A stretch of 64,000 nucleotides of DNA, from positions 62,001 to 126,000 of the forward strand of contig JACPZP010000070.1 of the NCBI GenBank assembly GCA_016195405.1. The letters run 5' to 3'. Within the stretch, counting starts at the first letter, position 1; every line of letters begins with the position of its first letter. Under the pieces are notes generated by a model that was given only the letters and a program-made list of their open reading frames with translations, was not told the origin of the DNA and searched no databases. The DNA is from Planctomycetota bacterium (GTDB lineage: Bacteria > Planctomycetota > Planctomycetia > Gemmatales > Gemmataceae). A program made the translations under genes and the position numbers. Of this stretch, positions 28,856 to 38,999 are shown piece after piece.

Positions 28856-31800
28856 ATGGGAAAGAGCGCGCTGGATATCATTGGCCGAGTGATGCAGACC
28901 GCATCCGCCCGGTGGCAATCCGCGCTCCCCGACCGGGAATTACTGCATCGCTTCGCGGTCGCGAACGATCAACGTGCATTCGCGGCGCTCTTTCACCGCC
29001 ACGCCGGCATGGTGCTGGGGGTTTGCCGGCGGGTGCTGCCCAGTGTTCAGGATGCCGAGGATGCCTGTCAGGCGACGTTCGTGGTCCTGGCGCGGAAGGC
29101 AAAGGGAGGGCGGTGGCAGCCGTCGATCGCGAACTGGCTATACGCCACGGCGCGCAAGGTGGCTGCCAATGCCCGGCTAGCCGCCCGGCGGCGGGCGCAG
29201 CGCGAGGGAAAGGCTGCCGCAGCGGAGCCGGTCCGGCCACTCGATCAGCTCACGAGCCAGGAGTTGCTCACGGCACTGGATGAGGAGCTGGATCGGCTCC
29301 CGCCTCGTTACCGCGAGCCTTTGGTGCTCTGCTACCTCCAAGGTTTGACGCGGGATGAAGCGGCTGGCCGGCTGAGCATCTCCGTGGGTACTCTCAAGAT
29401 TCGACTCGAACGTGGGCGGAAGCGGCTGGCCGGTGGGTTGACGCGCCGCGGCTGCGGCCTCGGCGCAGGCCTCTTGGCGCTGGCGGCGACCGCGCCGGTG
29501 CAGGCAGCACCGCTGCGCCTGGCAGGGGCAGTCGTGGCGGCCGTGGCTGGTTCGCCCACGCCCACCGTCGCGGCGCTCGCCGAAGAGGTCGTCATGAGCG
29601 GAGCGATCTACAAGGCCCTCGCGCTCGTGGCTGTAGTGGGCGTGCTTACGCTCGGTATCGGCTGGGCCGCCGTCAGCGTGGCCTCGCCGCAGCCGGAGCA
29701 AGGCACACCGCAGCAGACGGCGCCGGCGGCTCGCGCTTCTGCCGCTCCGCAGGACGTCGCTCGGACCGATGCCCTGGGCGACCCGCTGCCACCGGGGGCT
29801 GTGGCTCGGCTTGGCACGCGTCGCTTTCGAGCCGGAATGTGGCCAAAACAGATTGTGGCGACTCCCGACGGGAGGAAGCTGGTAACAGCTGGCTTCAACC
29901 TCAGCAGCACGGAGTACCTCACCGTGTGGGACGGTGCGACTGGCCGGGCGATACGGCGGGTTGCGTTGCCGCGTGAATCGGTCCAGGCGATGACGGTCTT
30001 GCCCAATGGTCGAGGTTTCGCCATCGTCAAGATCAGCCGGGATGAGTATGCGGTGTGGGAGTTCACCGACGAAAAGGCGTCGCCTCCGACGGCCACGCGC
30101 CCGGACGAGATGAACTCGTCCGGCAACGGTACGTTTGCCGCTTCGGCGGTCTCGCCGGACGGCAAACTCCTGGCCGGCGGCGAACGCGCTGGGAGGGCCG
30201 GCAACGAAGGCAAACTCAATGTGTGGCCCCTCGTCCCCGACCGCGGCGTACGCACTCTTGCCCCGCGATGGTCCGTGGATATGCCGGGCGGCTTCCTCGG
30301 TCTCGCGTTCACTCCGGACGGCAAACGGCTGATCGGCATCGTCCAGCAGCAAGCGCCGTCTACAACGAACCGGCTGGGATGGTTGGTCCCCGGGCAGCCC
30401 GCGCCTCAGGTCATTGTCTTCGTATGGGACGCGATGACGGGGAAGCAAGTCCTGACATTCAACGGGCCGGGCGGGAAGGAGCTGCGTACGTTCAAGGACG
30501 CGGGCCCGGACGTGGACCCCTACGAGACGCCGGCTGGTTTGGGGCGAACGCTGGCGATCGCCCCGGATGGGCAGACGCTTTACGCCCTCAACCAGGAAGG
30601 CCGGGTAGCGGCCATCGACCTCACGACCGGGAAAGAGCGCTTCGGGTTCGTGGCCTTTGCACCGGGGCAGTCTACCCTTTTGCCGTTCATTATCGACGGG
30701 CTGGCCATTACCGCGGACGGACACACACTGATCGCCGTCCAACGTTTCGAGGCCATCGCTGGGTTCGATGCCTGCACGGGCAAGCGGCTATGGCAGCTCC
30801 GTGACGAATTCTTGAACTCGGTGCACAGCCTCGGCGTTCTTCCCGACGGCAGGCGATTCGTCATTGGTCATATTTGCGGCAGCCTGTCGATCTGCGAAGC
30901 GGCGACCGGCAAGGTGCTCAACGAGCAGCCTGGCCACGCCAGCAGGCTGACGGCCGTGGCGGTCGCGGACGATGGCCGTACCGCGCTTACCAGCGCCGTA
31001 GACCGAACCATCTGCCGATGGGACCTGGCCTCGGGAAAGCAAGTCAGACGCACCACGCTTGACGCGCTGGAGTCCTTTCATGTGATTCAGTTTGGCCCTG
31101 ACGGCCAAAGGGCCGTGGCAGGTTGGCGCGACAAGGAGATGCAGTATGCTGCGGGGCTCATCGATGTCGCGACCGGCAAGGTCCTTGCCGAACTGCCCAT
31201 GACGAAGTCCTTTACGTTCCCAGTAACGTGGTTGCCGGACGGATCGCTGATCGCATCGGACCGCCCGGACAAGGCATTCCATTTCGACCGGCAAGGACGA
31301 GAGGTGCGATCGTTCAAGGCGCCTGAAAACCGGCAGGTGAACACCTTCACTGTGTCGCCGGATGGCAAATGGCTGGTCCTGGCCGGGGAGGGTGCGCCGG
31401 GCGAGCGCGTCCGCTCGAGCGTCGGTTGGCTGGGCCTGTTCGATGTCCAAAGCGGAGCAACCAAGGGAATCTGGGAGTTCCCGAACCGGTTCCGCACCGC
31501 CGGCTTCACTCCGGATGGCCAGGCCATCGTGCTCGGCGGCGACTCAGACGCGGTGGCGAACGCGCTGGTCCTGTTCGATCCCGTTCAGAGAAAAATCTTC
31601 ACGCCGTTCGCCGTGCCGGACCCACAAGCGACGTGGCGCTACACAGATCGTCTGGTGATGTCACCGACCGGCCACCAGTTCGCGGTTGCGGACATGTTCG
31701 GGAAGGGCTACACGATCACCGTGTACGAGACGGCGTCTGGAGCCGTTCGCCGCCAGCTGCGGGGGCATCTCAACAGCGTCAGCCAACTGGCATTCACACC

Positions 31801-32392
31801 CGACGGCCAGCGGCTGGTATCCGCCAGCAGGGACGGCACCGGCCTGGTGTGGGACGTGGCCCTGCCGCGTCCGGAGGCGGCAGCCGCCATGTCCGATGCG
31901 GACCGCCGCCGCTGCTGGCAGGCCCTGGGTTCGACCGACGATGAGGCGGCCTACCGGGCCCTGGGCGAGCTAGCAGCCAATCCGATTGCCACGGTGGCCT
32001 TCCTCAAGGCAAACTTGAAGGCGACGCCCCCTCCATCGGACGCGGAACTCGACCGCCTGCTTGAACGCCTCGACGCCGCCGAGTTCGCCGAGCGCGACGC
32101 AGCTTCCAGGGAACTTCATCGCTTGGGTACGCTGGTCCTATCGCAGGTGCGCGACCGCTTACCGCGGATCGCCTCGCTCGATGTCCAGCGCCGACTTGAA
32201 GCGTTCCTTCAAAAACACGACTGGCGCGGGCGATTGACGGGTTCTCGGCTGCGCGAACGGCGGGCCATCGAGCTGCTCGAATTTATCGGAACGCCGGCAG
32301 CTCGGGCCGTTCTCCAGTCCACGGCCGAGTCCGGGAATACGCCGCTGGCGCGTGATGCGGCACAGGCGGCGAAACGGCTCGGGGCCAGGTAG
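28856..32392 (+). CDS. ECF sigma factor fused to membrane helix and WD40 domain
   Basis: 1178 residues. Sigma region 2 is at ~45-85 (FAALFHRHAGMVLGVCRRVL, then AEDACQATFVVL) and region 4 at ~145-190 (LPPRYREPLVLCYLQGLTRD, then RLSISVGTLKIRLERGRKRL). A hydrophobic stretch near 248-275 (LALVAVVGVLTLGIGWAAV) follows. Then come many WD40-like blades (TPDGRKLVTAG, SPDGKLLAGG, TPDGQRLVSASRDGTGLVWD). The last ~130 residues have the LLERLDAAEFAERDAASREL motif seen in planctomycete WD40 proteins. The likely role is a membrane-held sigma factor reporting outside conditions, an inference from the layout. The ATG follows GGCGGGAG. Confidence 0.92.
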   Translation: MGKSALDIIGRVMQTASARWQSALPDRELLHRFAVANDQRAFAALFHRHAGMVLGVCRRVLPSVQDAEDACQATFVVLARKAKGGRWQPSIANWLYATARKVAANARLAARRRAQREGKAAAAEPVRPLDQLTSQELLTALDEELDRLPPRYREPLVLCYLQGLTRDEAAGRLSISVGTLKIRLERGRKRLAGGLTRRGCGLGAGLLALAATAPVQAAPLRLAGAVVAAVAGSPTPTVAALAEEVVMSGAIYKALALVAVVGVLTLGIGWAAVSVASPQPEQGTPQQTAPAARASAAPQDVARTDALGDPLPPGAVARLGTRRFRAGMWPKQIVATPDGRKLVTAGFNLSSTEYLTVWDGATGRAIRRVALPRESVQAMTVLPNGRGFAIVKISRDEYAVWEFTDEKASPPTATRPDEMNSSGNGTFAASAVSPDGKLLAGGERAGRAGNEGKLNVWPLVPDRGVRTLAPRWSVDMPGGFLGLAFTPDGKRLIGIVQQQAPSTTNRLGWLVPGQPAPQVIVFVWDAMTGKQVLTFNGPGGKELRTFKDAGPDVDPYETPAGLGRTLAIAPDGQTLYALNQEGRVAAIDLTTGKERFGFVAFAPGQSTLLPFIIDGLAITADGHTLIAVQRFEAIAGFDACTGKRLWQLRDEFLNSVHSLGVLPDGRRFVIGHICGSLSICEAATGKVLNEQPGHASRLTAVAVADDGRTALTSAVDRTICRWDLASGKQVRRTTLDALESFHVIQFGPDGQRAVAGWRDKEMQYAAGLIDVATGKVLAELPMTKSFTFPVTWLPDGSLIASDRPDKAFHFDRQGREVRSFKAPENRQVNTFTVSPDGKWLVLAGEGAPGERVRSSVGWLGLFDVQSGATKGIWEFPNRFRTAGFTPDGQAIVLGGDSDAVANALVLFDPVQRKIFTPFAVPDPQATWRYTDRLVMSPTGHQFAVADMFGKGYTITVYETASGAVRRQLRGHLNSVSQLAFTPDGQRLVSASRDGTGLVWDVALPRPEAAAAMSDADRRRCWQALGSTDDEAAYRALGELAANPIATVAFLKANLKATPPPSDAELDRLLERLDAAEFAERDAASRELHRLGTLVLSQVRDRLPRIASLDVQRRLEAFLQKHDWRGRLTGSRLRERRAIELLEFIGTPAARAVLQSTAESGNTPLARDAAQAAKRLGAR

Positions 32393-32437
32393 ACCGCGAG
32401 CGCAACCGAGCACCAGCACGTCCTGGCCCTGCGCAGA

Positions 32438-32866
32438 CTACTTTTCGGAAACGGTCGACGGCGACCAAATCCATTGAAAGCAATACGGCACGAACGCCCA
32501 TGGATGCCGGCCGGGAACCGTGATCCAGGTCCGTACCGTGCGCCGGAATTGTGCGGGCGACATGCCGATTTGCCGGCGAAACAGCGTGCTGAAGCTGCCC
32601 AAAGATGAGAAGCCGACGTCGAAGCAGATTTCCGTGACGGGCCGGCTGGTGATGGTCAGCAACTCGCGGGCGCGTTCGAGACGTAGTCGGGTGAGGAAGT
32701 CATGCGGAGTTTCGCCGAATGCGGAGCGGAAGGCGCGGAGAAAGTGCCAGGCGGATAGATCGGCCTCAACGCTCAGTTCGTCTAGCGTGAGAGCTTCTTC
32801 GAGGCAGTCGCGCATCAAATCGCGAACCTGGCATAACTTTCGAAGGGTAGTCGAGGGCGGCGTCAT
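32438..32866 (-). CDS. AraC-family transcriptional regulator, DNA-binding domain only
   Basis: 142 residues. Both helix-turn-helix units are visible: LTLDELSVEADLSAWHFLRAF and VTEICFDVGFSSLGSFSTLFRR, followed by the family signature GMSPAQFRR. There is no separate ligand-binding domain, so the signal is unknown. It is divergent from nadA across 139 bp and could regulate itself or that gene. Confidence 0.9.
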   Translation of the reverse strand: MTPPSTTLRKLCQVRDLMRDCLEEALTLDELSVEADLSAWHFLRAFRSAFGETPHDFLTRLRLERARELLTITSRPVTEICFDVGFSSLGSFSTLFRRQIGMSPAQFRRTVRTWITVPGRHPWAFVPYCFQWIWSPSTVSEK

Positions 32867-33005
32867 GGCAATATTCTACGGGATTTGTGGAAATCGCATG
32901 CGCTAGGCCTTCCCAAAGCATAGAATGAAATAGAAGACGCAAGGCCGTCTGTAAATCGCTGGATGTGGGTTTGTCCTTCGCCACACAAAAAACAAGGATC
33001 CCGCC

Positions 33006-33932
33006 ATGATCGATCTAATCGAAGAAATCAAAGACCTCAAAAAAGCCAAGAACGCCACCCTGCTCGCCCACTATTACCAGGAGGGCGACATCCAGGAGTT
33101 GGCCGACTTCACCGGCGACAGCCTCAAGCTGGCCCGTGAAGCCACCAAAGTCAAAACGCCGGTCATCGTGTTCTGCGGCGTCCACTTCATGGCCGAGACG
33201 GCCAAGATGCTGAACCCCGAGAAAAAAGTGCTTCTTCCGGACCTCCAGGCGGGATGCAGCCTCGCGGAGAGCTGCCCGGCCGAGAAGCTGCTCCGCTTCC
33301 AAGAGATGCTGCGCGAGAACGGCCGGCGTTTCCAGACCGTCACCTACATCAACAGCTCGGCGGCGGTCAAGGCGCTTTCCGATTGGGTAGTGACCTCCGG
33401 CAATGCGGAGGAGATTATTCGCCGCGTCCCAGCAGATCAGGAAATCCTGTTCGTGCCCGATCGCCACCTGGGACAATACCTCACGGAAATCACGGGACGA
33501 AAGATGATCTTGTGGAATGGCGCGTGCATCGTACATGAGATATTCAGCGTCGGCGATCTCTTGACGCTCAAGCGCCAGGTTCCCGCAGGCATTACGGTGG
33601 CCCATCCAGAATGCCCGGCCAACATCCGCGAACATTCCGACTTTGTGGGCGGCACCGAGGCGATGCTAAAATATATCGGCGGCTTTGCCGATCAAAAGGA
33701 TTTTCTGGTGGCCACCGAGGCGAACATGATGTGGCAGATGCAACACAAGTTTCCGCAACATCGCTACCATCCGGTGCCCGGCATCACCTGCGCCTGCAAC
33801 AAATGCCCGCACATGGCCCGCAACACGTTGGAGAAAGTCCGAGATTGTCTGATGTACGGTCGGCCCGAAATCGAATGGCAGCCCGAATTCGCCCGCGCGC
33901 GGGAGGTAGTAACGCGGAGTTTGCTGAACTGA
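33006..33932 (+). CDS. nadA: Quinolinate synthase
   Basis: 308 residues. NadA condenses iminoaspartate with dihydroxyacetone phosphate to quinolinate, the NAD precursor, using a 4Fe-4S cluster. Expected blocks are visible: [65 protein letters not shown] and [16 protein letters not shown]. Cluster ligands are probably Cys84, Cys174 and one of the 262/264/267 set. nadB and nadC are not nearby. Confidence 0.97.
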   Translation: MIDLIEEIKDLKKAKNATLLAHYYQEGDIQELADFTGDSLKLAREATKVKTPVIVFCGVHFMAETAKMLNPEKKVLLPDLQAGCSLAESCPAEKLLRFQEMLRENGRRFQTVTYINSSAAVKALSDWVVTSGNAEEIIRRVPADQEILFVPDRHLGQYLTEITGRKMILWNGACIVHEIFSVGDLLTLKRQVPAGITVAHPECPANIREHSDFVGGTEAMLKYIGGFADQKDFLVATEANMMWQMQHKFPQHRYHPVPGITCACNKCPHMARNTLEKVRDCLMYGRPEIEWQPEFARAREVVTRSLLN

Positions 33933-34065
33933 CTGTTGAAATGATTGAGACCTCCTGGCAAAATGATTCAAGGATAGGGCTTGTTTTGCCGACATTGTTT
34001 TTCTTCGCCTCTAGGCCGGCATGTCTGCCCTTGTAAGGTCCCCTTCAGCAAGAAACAATTCATTC

Positions 34066-35349
34066 ATGGATTTCTTCCGCTACCGAGATCGCACCCTGCA
34101 CTGCGAAGACGTTCCAATTGCCCTACTGGCGGAAAGGTACGGCACGCCGCTCTACGTGTATAGCCAGGCCACGCTGCTGCATCATTTGCAGCAAATCCAG
34201 AGCGCGTTCGCCGCGGTCGAGCCGATCATCTGCTATAGCATCAAAACGAACGCCAACCTGCATATTGCGCGATTGATGGCGAAGCACGGGGCCGGTTTCG
34301 ACGTCACCAGCGGCGGCGAGCTTTATCGCGCGCTTCAGGCCGGCGGCACGGGTCCGAATATCGTCTTCGCAGGCGTCGGCAAAACCGATGCGGAACTCAA
34401 TTACGGTTTGGAGACTGGAGTCTTCCTGTTTAACGTCGAAAGTGAAGGCGAGCTGCTCGCGCTGGGTGAGGTGGCCCGGCGACTGGGCAAAATCGCGCCG
34501 GTGGCGTTGCGCGTCAATCCCGATTTGCCGCCCAAGACGCACCACAAAACCGATACCAGCGTCAAGGGCGTCAAGTTCGGTCTCGACATCGACACGGTGC
34601 TCGAATTCGCCGGCAAGGTTGTCGATCATCCCGCGGTCAGAATCGTCGGTCTTCATATGCATCTGGGGTCGCCGATTCTCTCGGTCGAGCCGTACCGCCA
34701 GGGCGTCGAGAAAGGCCTGGCACTGATCGAGAAGCTTCGGGCCCAGGGGCATAAGATTGCGTACTTGAATATGGGCGGCGGCTGGGGCATCCATTACCGC
34801 AAACAGGAAGCCCTGCCGGCCAGCGCCTTCGCCCAGGTGATCGTTCCCGGTGTGAAGAAGGCGAATTGCAAACTGGTGCTGGAGCCGGGGCGATTCATCG
34901 TCGGCAACGCGGGGCTGTTAGTCAGCAGGGTCATCTACGTGAAGGATTCGGGCGGCAAACACTTCGTCATTCAGGATGCCGCGATGAACGATCTGATTCG
35001 GCCGACGCTGTACGATTCGTTCCATCGCATCTGGCCCGTCGCTCCTGCTGCCGGGTTCGCCGCTCCGCCCGAAGATTATGAAGCGGACATCGCCGGCGCC
35101 GTCCGTTGCGATGTGGTCGGCCCGGTGTGCGAATCCGGCGATTACCTGGCCAAGGAACGCCGGCTGCCGCCCCTGGAGCGCGGCGATCTGCTGGCGACGT
35201 TTAGCGCCGGGGCATACGGCATGGCGATGGCCTCCAATTACAACAGCCGGCTTCGCGCCGCTGAGGTGATGGTCGATGGTTCGCAGCACCGCCTCATCCG
35301 GCGTCGAGAAACATACGAGGATCTGGTCCGACCGGAAGTCGAAGTGTGA
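34066..35349 (+). CDS. lysA: Diaminopimelate decarboxylase
   Basis: 427 residues. A PLP enzyme of fold type III that makes lysine from meso-diaminopimelate. The PLP lysine is Lys60 in CYSIKTNAN; HLHMHLGSPI-type GLHMHLGSPI, GGGWGIHY, EPGRFIVGNAG and the cysteine motif VCESGDYLAK are present. The frame could start at an ATG at 34021, but Met at 34066 (MDFFRYRDRTLHCEDVPI) matches the usual N-terminus of relatives. It follows nadA by 133 bp. Confidence 0.93.
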   Translation: MDFFRYRDRTLHCEDVPIALLAERYGTPLYVYSQATLLHHLQQIQSAFAAVEPIICYSIKTNANLHIARLMAKHGAGFDVTSGGELYRALQAGGTGPNIVFAGVGKTDAELNYGLETGVFLFNVESEGELLALGEVARRLGKIAPVALRVNPDLPPKTHHKTDTSVKGVKFGLDIDTVLEFAGKVVDHPAVRIVGLHMHLGSPILSVEPYRQGVEKGLALIEKLRAQGHKIAYLNMGGGWGIHYRKQEALPASAFAQVIVPGVKKANCKLVLEPGRFIVGNAGLLVSRVIYVKDSGGKHFVIQDAAMNDLIRPTLYDSFHRIWPVAPAAGFAAPPEDYEADIAGAVRCDVVGPVCESGDYLAKERRLPPLERGDLLATFSAGAYGMAMASNYNSRLRAAEVMVDGSQHRLIRRRETYEDLVRPEVEV

Positions 35350-35405
35350 TGCTTGATCCGCGAATTCACACGTGTACTTCGTGGATAATCTCGAGGGAGT
35401 AAACC

Positions 35406-37754
35406 GTGTTTGCAAAGAAAATGAGCTTCGGACTTTCGGTCATGCTTGGCTTGGTGGCGCTGTCGGCGCCGGTGGTTCGAGCGCAAGATGAAGATGAGAA
35501 AAAGAAGGACCTGGAAAAGACCGCCATGAAGGCCCTTTTGCAGAAGGCGGACGAGGAGTACCGCACCTACTTCAAGCGGCCCGAGAAGACGCATGAGTTT
35601 TGGGCGGCGATGAAATTCGAAATCGAGCTGGGCAAGTTCGACCTGGCCGCCTTGCACCTCAAGCAGCTCCTGGCCCAGGAGCCGGCTGAGGCGACCGACA
35701 AGGACCTTTTTAGGCTCGAGGAAGTGGAAGGCTTGGCGCCTTTCCTGCGGCTGCAGAACATCCGCAAATGGAGTGACTTCAAACCATTCCAGGAGGAAAC
35801 TGAAAAGAACGTGCAGAGCCTACTGGACCGCCTCACTGCGGCGGTGGAGAAGCACCTCGGCGATCCGCAGCGCATCAGTAAATTCATCAAATCGCTCAAC
35901 GCCGCGACCCCGGAAGAGCGCGCCTTCGCCTTCGCACAGCTCAATCGCTCGAAGGAACGCGCCACTCCGTATCTGGTGGAGGCGCTGCGCTTGAACGTTG
36001 GCAAGCCGCTGCACGACAAGATCATCGACGCCATGACCAAGCTCGATCCGGACATCGTGCCGCCGTTTCTCGAAGTCTTGAAAGCGCGAGACGCCAAGGA
36101 CGCTCAGGACACCGACTTGCGGGCGACGCTGATTAAGATCGCGCGCAAACGGGGCGACAAGCGCGTAATTCCCTACCTTTGGCATCTCTCGAGCGCAAGC
36201 ATCTACCCGCCGGAAATCCGCTCCCTAGCGGCGAAAACGCTGGCTGAATTCTTAGAAACGCCGGTCGACAAGCTGCCTTCGGCTAAAGCGACGCTGGCCG
36301 ACATGGCTGAGGGCTATTACCAGCACAAGGTCCGCTTTCCGCCGGGAAAGGCTGTGCGCATCTGGCCTTGGGATGGCCAAAAGCTGGCGGTTGCACCCAT
36401 CCCGCTTACGCCGAGCCAGGCGGAAGAATTCTTCGGTCTGCGCTATGCCCGCGAAGCGATCGACCTCGACCCAACCTATCTGCCTGCTCAGCTTGCTTTT
36501 CTGAGCCTGATGCTCGAGCGCACCACGGCCCCGATCCTGGATCAAGCCCTTTTGAAGCCGATGGGCCCGAACCTGCAAAGCCTCTTGGCCACCATCGACG
36601 CTGAATTATTGGCCAAGGTGCTGGAGCGCGCGCTCGATGACGGCAAGACGGCCGTGATCTTGCCGGCCGTGCACGGTCTCGGCGAGCGCGGCGACACGCG
36701 GGCGGCCAAGCTCGGCCCCGGTGGGACGCCGCGCGGCTTGCAGCGTGCCCTGTATTATCCGGATCGCCGGGTGCAGTATGCAGCGATGAAGGCGCTGCTC
36801 AAGATGCCGACCACGCCGGTGCCGGTCGCTTCGGTGCGCATTGTCGACGTCCTGCGCCGCTTGCTCTCAGGCGGCGAAACTCCGAAGGCGCTCATCGCCT
36901 ATGTTCCACAGGACAAGGCCAACGAAATGCGCGAGGCGTTCAAAGGAATCGGCTTTGATCCGGTGCTGGTCAAGGATCTCAAAGCCGCCTTTGAAAAGCT
37001 TGGCCAATCGGCGGATTACGACGTCATCGTCTTGTTCCCGGGGATGATGGAGCGCGAGCTGCCGTTCACGATCAGTCAGCTTCGAGGCGATTCCGACTTC
37101 GGCCGGCTGCCGATCGCGATCTTCGCACCCAAGGATCGCGACGAATCGCTGGCCCGGCAAGTCGCCAGCTACCGCAACGTCAAGGTCTATCCCGAGATTT
37201 GGCTCCGTTCGAGCGATGAGTTGAAGAAGGCTGTGCAGGACCAGGTGAAGGACGCTGAGGGAATGGCGCTGTCGCCCGAGGAACGCAAGGAATTTGCACG
37301 CGTTGCATTGGACGTCCTGTGGCGCATGGCGCGCGGCGAAATTCGCGGTTACGATCTGCGGCCCGCACAGGACGCCATCACGCGCGCCACGCGCGATGCC
37401 GATCTCGCCACGGAAGCTCTGGAAGTTCTGGGCCGAATGCCGGGCCAGGAGCCTCAAGCCCGCCTGGCCGCGGTGGTGCTCGACGCCGGCAGCAAGTTCC
37501 GCGTTCCCGCCGCTATCGAACTCAATCGCAGCATCCAGAAGTACGGTCTGTTGCTCGATAAGGTGCAAGCGGGCGATCTCAAGGCCGCCTATCAAGCCGA
37601 AGCGGACCCGGCCTTGAAAACTCAGCTTGCGTTGGTCACAGGAAGCATGCGGGCTACGCCGCAGGCCACGGGTCAACGCCTGTTCGATTTCCGGCCCGAT
37701 CCGCCCGCGCCGCCGCAGAAAAAGGACAAGGGCAAAGAGAAGGAGGCATCATAG
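35406..37754 (+). CDS. Secreted HEAT-repeat-like protein, unknown function
   Basis: 782 residues starting at a GTG preceded by GAGGGAG. A signal peptide (MSFGLSVMLGLVALSAPVVRA) is followed by helical repeats of HEAT type (TPEERAFAFAQLNRSKERATPYLVEAL). Residues near 480-600 resemble a degenerate receiver-like fold (PKALIAYVPQDKANEMREAF, then ADYDVIVLFPGMME). The C-terminus is a Lys/Pro-rich tail. Probably an envelope scaffold; planctomycetes carry many such proteins. Confidence 0.75.
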   Translation: MFAKKMSFGLSVMLGLVALSAPVVRAQDEDEKKKDLEKTAMKALLQKADEEYRTYFKRPEKTHEFWAAMKFEIELGKFDLAALHLKQLLAQEPAEATDKDLFRLEEVEGLAPFLRLQNIRKWSDFKPFQEETEKNVQSLLDRLTAAVEKHLGDPQRISKFIKSLNAATPEERAFAFAQLNRSKERATPYLVEALRLNVGKPLHDKIIDAMTKLDPDIVPPFLEVLKARDAKDAQDTDLRATLIKIARKRGDKRVIPYLWHLSSASIYPPEIRSLAAKTLAEFLETPVDKLPSAKATLADMAEGYYQHKVRFPPGKAVRIWPWDGQKLAVAPIPLTPSQAEEFFGLRYAREAIDLDPTYLPAQLAFLSLMLERTTAPILDQALLKPMGPNLQSLLATIDAELLAKVLERALDDGKTAVILPAVHGLGERGDTRAAKLGPGGTPRGLQRALYYPDRRVQYAAMKALLKMPTTPVPVASVRIVDVLRRLLSGGETPKALIAYVPQDKANEMREAFKGIGFDPVLVKDLKAAFEKLGQSADYDVIVLFPGMMERELPFTISQLRGDSDFGRLPIAIFAPKDRDESLARQVASYRNVKVYPEIWLRSSDELKKAVQDQVKDAEGMALSPEERKEFARVALDVLWRMARGEIRGYDLRPAQDAITRATRDADLATEALEVLGRMPGQEPQARLAAVVLDAGSKFRVPAAIELNRSIQKYGLLLDKVQAGDLKAAYQAEADPALKTQLALVTGSMRATPQATGQRLFDFRPDPPAPPQKKDKGKEKEAS

Positions 37755-37755
37755 C

Positions 37756-37822
37756 TTGGCGAGCGTCGCCGCGTCAGCGCGACGTGCTACGCCTTCACGT
37801 CGAGCTGACGCCTCGACGCTCG
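37756..37822. repeat. Hairpin repeat, GGCGAGCGTCG type
   Basis: GGCGAGCGTCG at the left edge pairs with CGACGCTCGCC at the right edge, with GTCAGC/GCTGAC inside. It begins 2 bp after the HEAT-protein stop codon and could act as a terminator. Confidence 0.65.
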
Positions 37823-37882
37823 CCGGAAACTCGGTTATGATCGATGCAGGCACCGCGTCTATGCTTCAAAGGAGACACGTAC

Positions 37883-38725
37883 ATGCGCCGCCTGCTTCTG
37901 GCCCTATCGACGCTGATTTTCCCCGCGCTGCTTTTGCCCGCGGTCCAGTCCGGAGAAAAGCCCGATAAGCCCACATCGTTGCTTCTAACATGGCATGGCC
38001 ACTCGTTCTTCACCATCAAGACGAGCAAGGGGACCATTGTCGCGTTTGATCCGCACGCCATTCAGCAGTATGGCCGGCTTGAGGGGCTCAAGGCCGACAT
38101 CATTCTCATCAGTCACAATCACAACGATCACACGCAGATCGGCGTGTTCGACGGCATCGCCGAGGCGCTCAAGAATAAGACGGTGCGTGTCATCACGGGG
38201 CTCAAGGGGCCGGGGCTCAAGGCGGACTGGGCGGACGTCGATGAGAAGATCAAGGACGTCCGTATCCGCAACGTCCATAGCTTCCACGACAGCATCGAAG
38301 GCATGAAGTACGGCAAGAACTCGATCTTCATCGTTGAAGTGGACGGCTGGAAGATCTGCCATCTCGGCGATCTGGGGCACACGCTTAGTCCCGAACAAGT
38401 GAAAAAAATCGGACCGGTCGACGTGCTCATGGTGCCCGTCGGCGGCATCTACACGCTCAACGGCTCCGAGGCCAAGGAAGTCGTCGACCAACTCATGCCC
38501 AAAAACAGCGAAGGCAAGCGGAAGTGGGGCGAATACGTCTTCCCGATGCACTATGGCACCAAAGTCTTCGACGAATTGTTGCCGATTCGAGAGTTTCTCG
38601 AGGAACAGGAAAGAGCCAAGACCGCCAGCTCCGATGACAACAAAATTCTGCTCAACCGCGATCCCAACCGGCCGCGCCCGCTTATGGTGCAGCTCAATTT
38701 CTGGCCGAAAGGAAAAAGCGAGTAG
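37883..38725 (+). CDS. Exported MBL-fold metallo-hydrolase
   Basis: 280 residues. A signal peptide (MRRLLLALSTLIFPALLLPA) is followed by the metallo-beta-lactamase fold, with the metal motif SHNHNDHTQ (HxHxDH) and a late HLGDLGHTL. It resembles UPF0173/L-ascorbate-6-P lactonase-like enzymes (LTWHGHSFFTIKTSKGTIVAFDP). The ATG follows AAGGAGA; an earlier in-frame start at 37844 is not supported. Substrate unknown. Confidence 0.88.
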   Translation: MRRLLLALSTLIFPALLLPAVQSGEKPDKPTSLLLTWHGHSFFTIKTSKGTIVAFDPHAIQQYGRLEGLKADIILISHNHNDHTQIGVFDGIAEALKNKTVRVITGLKGPGLKADWADVDEKIKDVRIRNVHSFHDSIEGMKYGKNSIFIVEVDGWKICHLGDLGHTLSPEQVKKIGPVDVLMVPVGGIYTLNGSEAKEVVDQLMPKNSEGKRKWGEYVFPMHYGTKVFDELLPIREFLEEQERAKTASSDDNKILLNRDPNRPRPLMVQLNFWPKGKSE

Positions 38726-38810
38726 TTTATTCACAATTCGTAGTTGCACGACCACCCAAAAAAATGGACGCTCTGTTGCCCCCTCTCACTCCGCCCAATG
38801 CCTTTTCAGT

Positions 38811-38877
38811 TTTCATTTATTCTGGACACACACCCAGGTGGTGAAATGAATGTTTCGTTCATGAAATGAAACGATTG
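38811..38877 (+). promoter_or_regulatory. Conserved upstream element, copy 1 (before Gfo/Idh/MocA gene)
   Basis: A 67-bp stretch that matches, in the same orientation relative to its gene, the region upstream of the P450 gene (50857-50924). Shared parts are TTTCATTT.TTC, ACACAC, TGAAA.G.AT and TTTCGTTCATGAAA.GAAA. The last is an inverted repeat suited to a dimeric regulator. It lies about 125 bp before the oxidoreductase start. The remaining gap (38726-38999) shows nothing else. Confidence 0.65.
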
Positions 38878-38999
38878 TCTTCGCGAGCCGCCTTTCGACA
38901 TTCCGGTTTTTTTCTTCCCTTTTGCGCGCTCAGCATCTACGATCAAAGACGATTCCCATCAGCTTCCAACGAGGATTGCTTCCAACGAGGAGACCATCG

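Noticed and set aside
29177-30742. Long minus-strand open frame (521 codons)
   Set aside because: Antisense to the sigma-WD40 gene with no recognisable motif.
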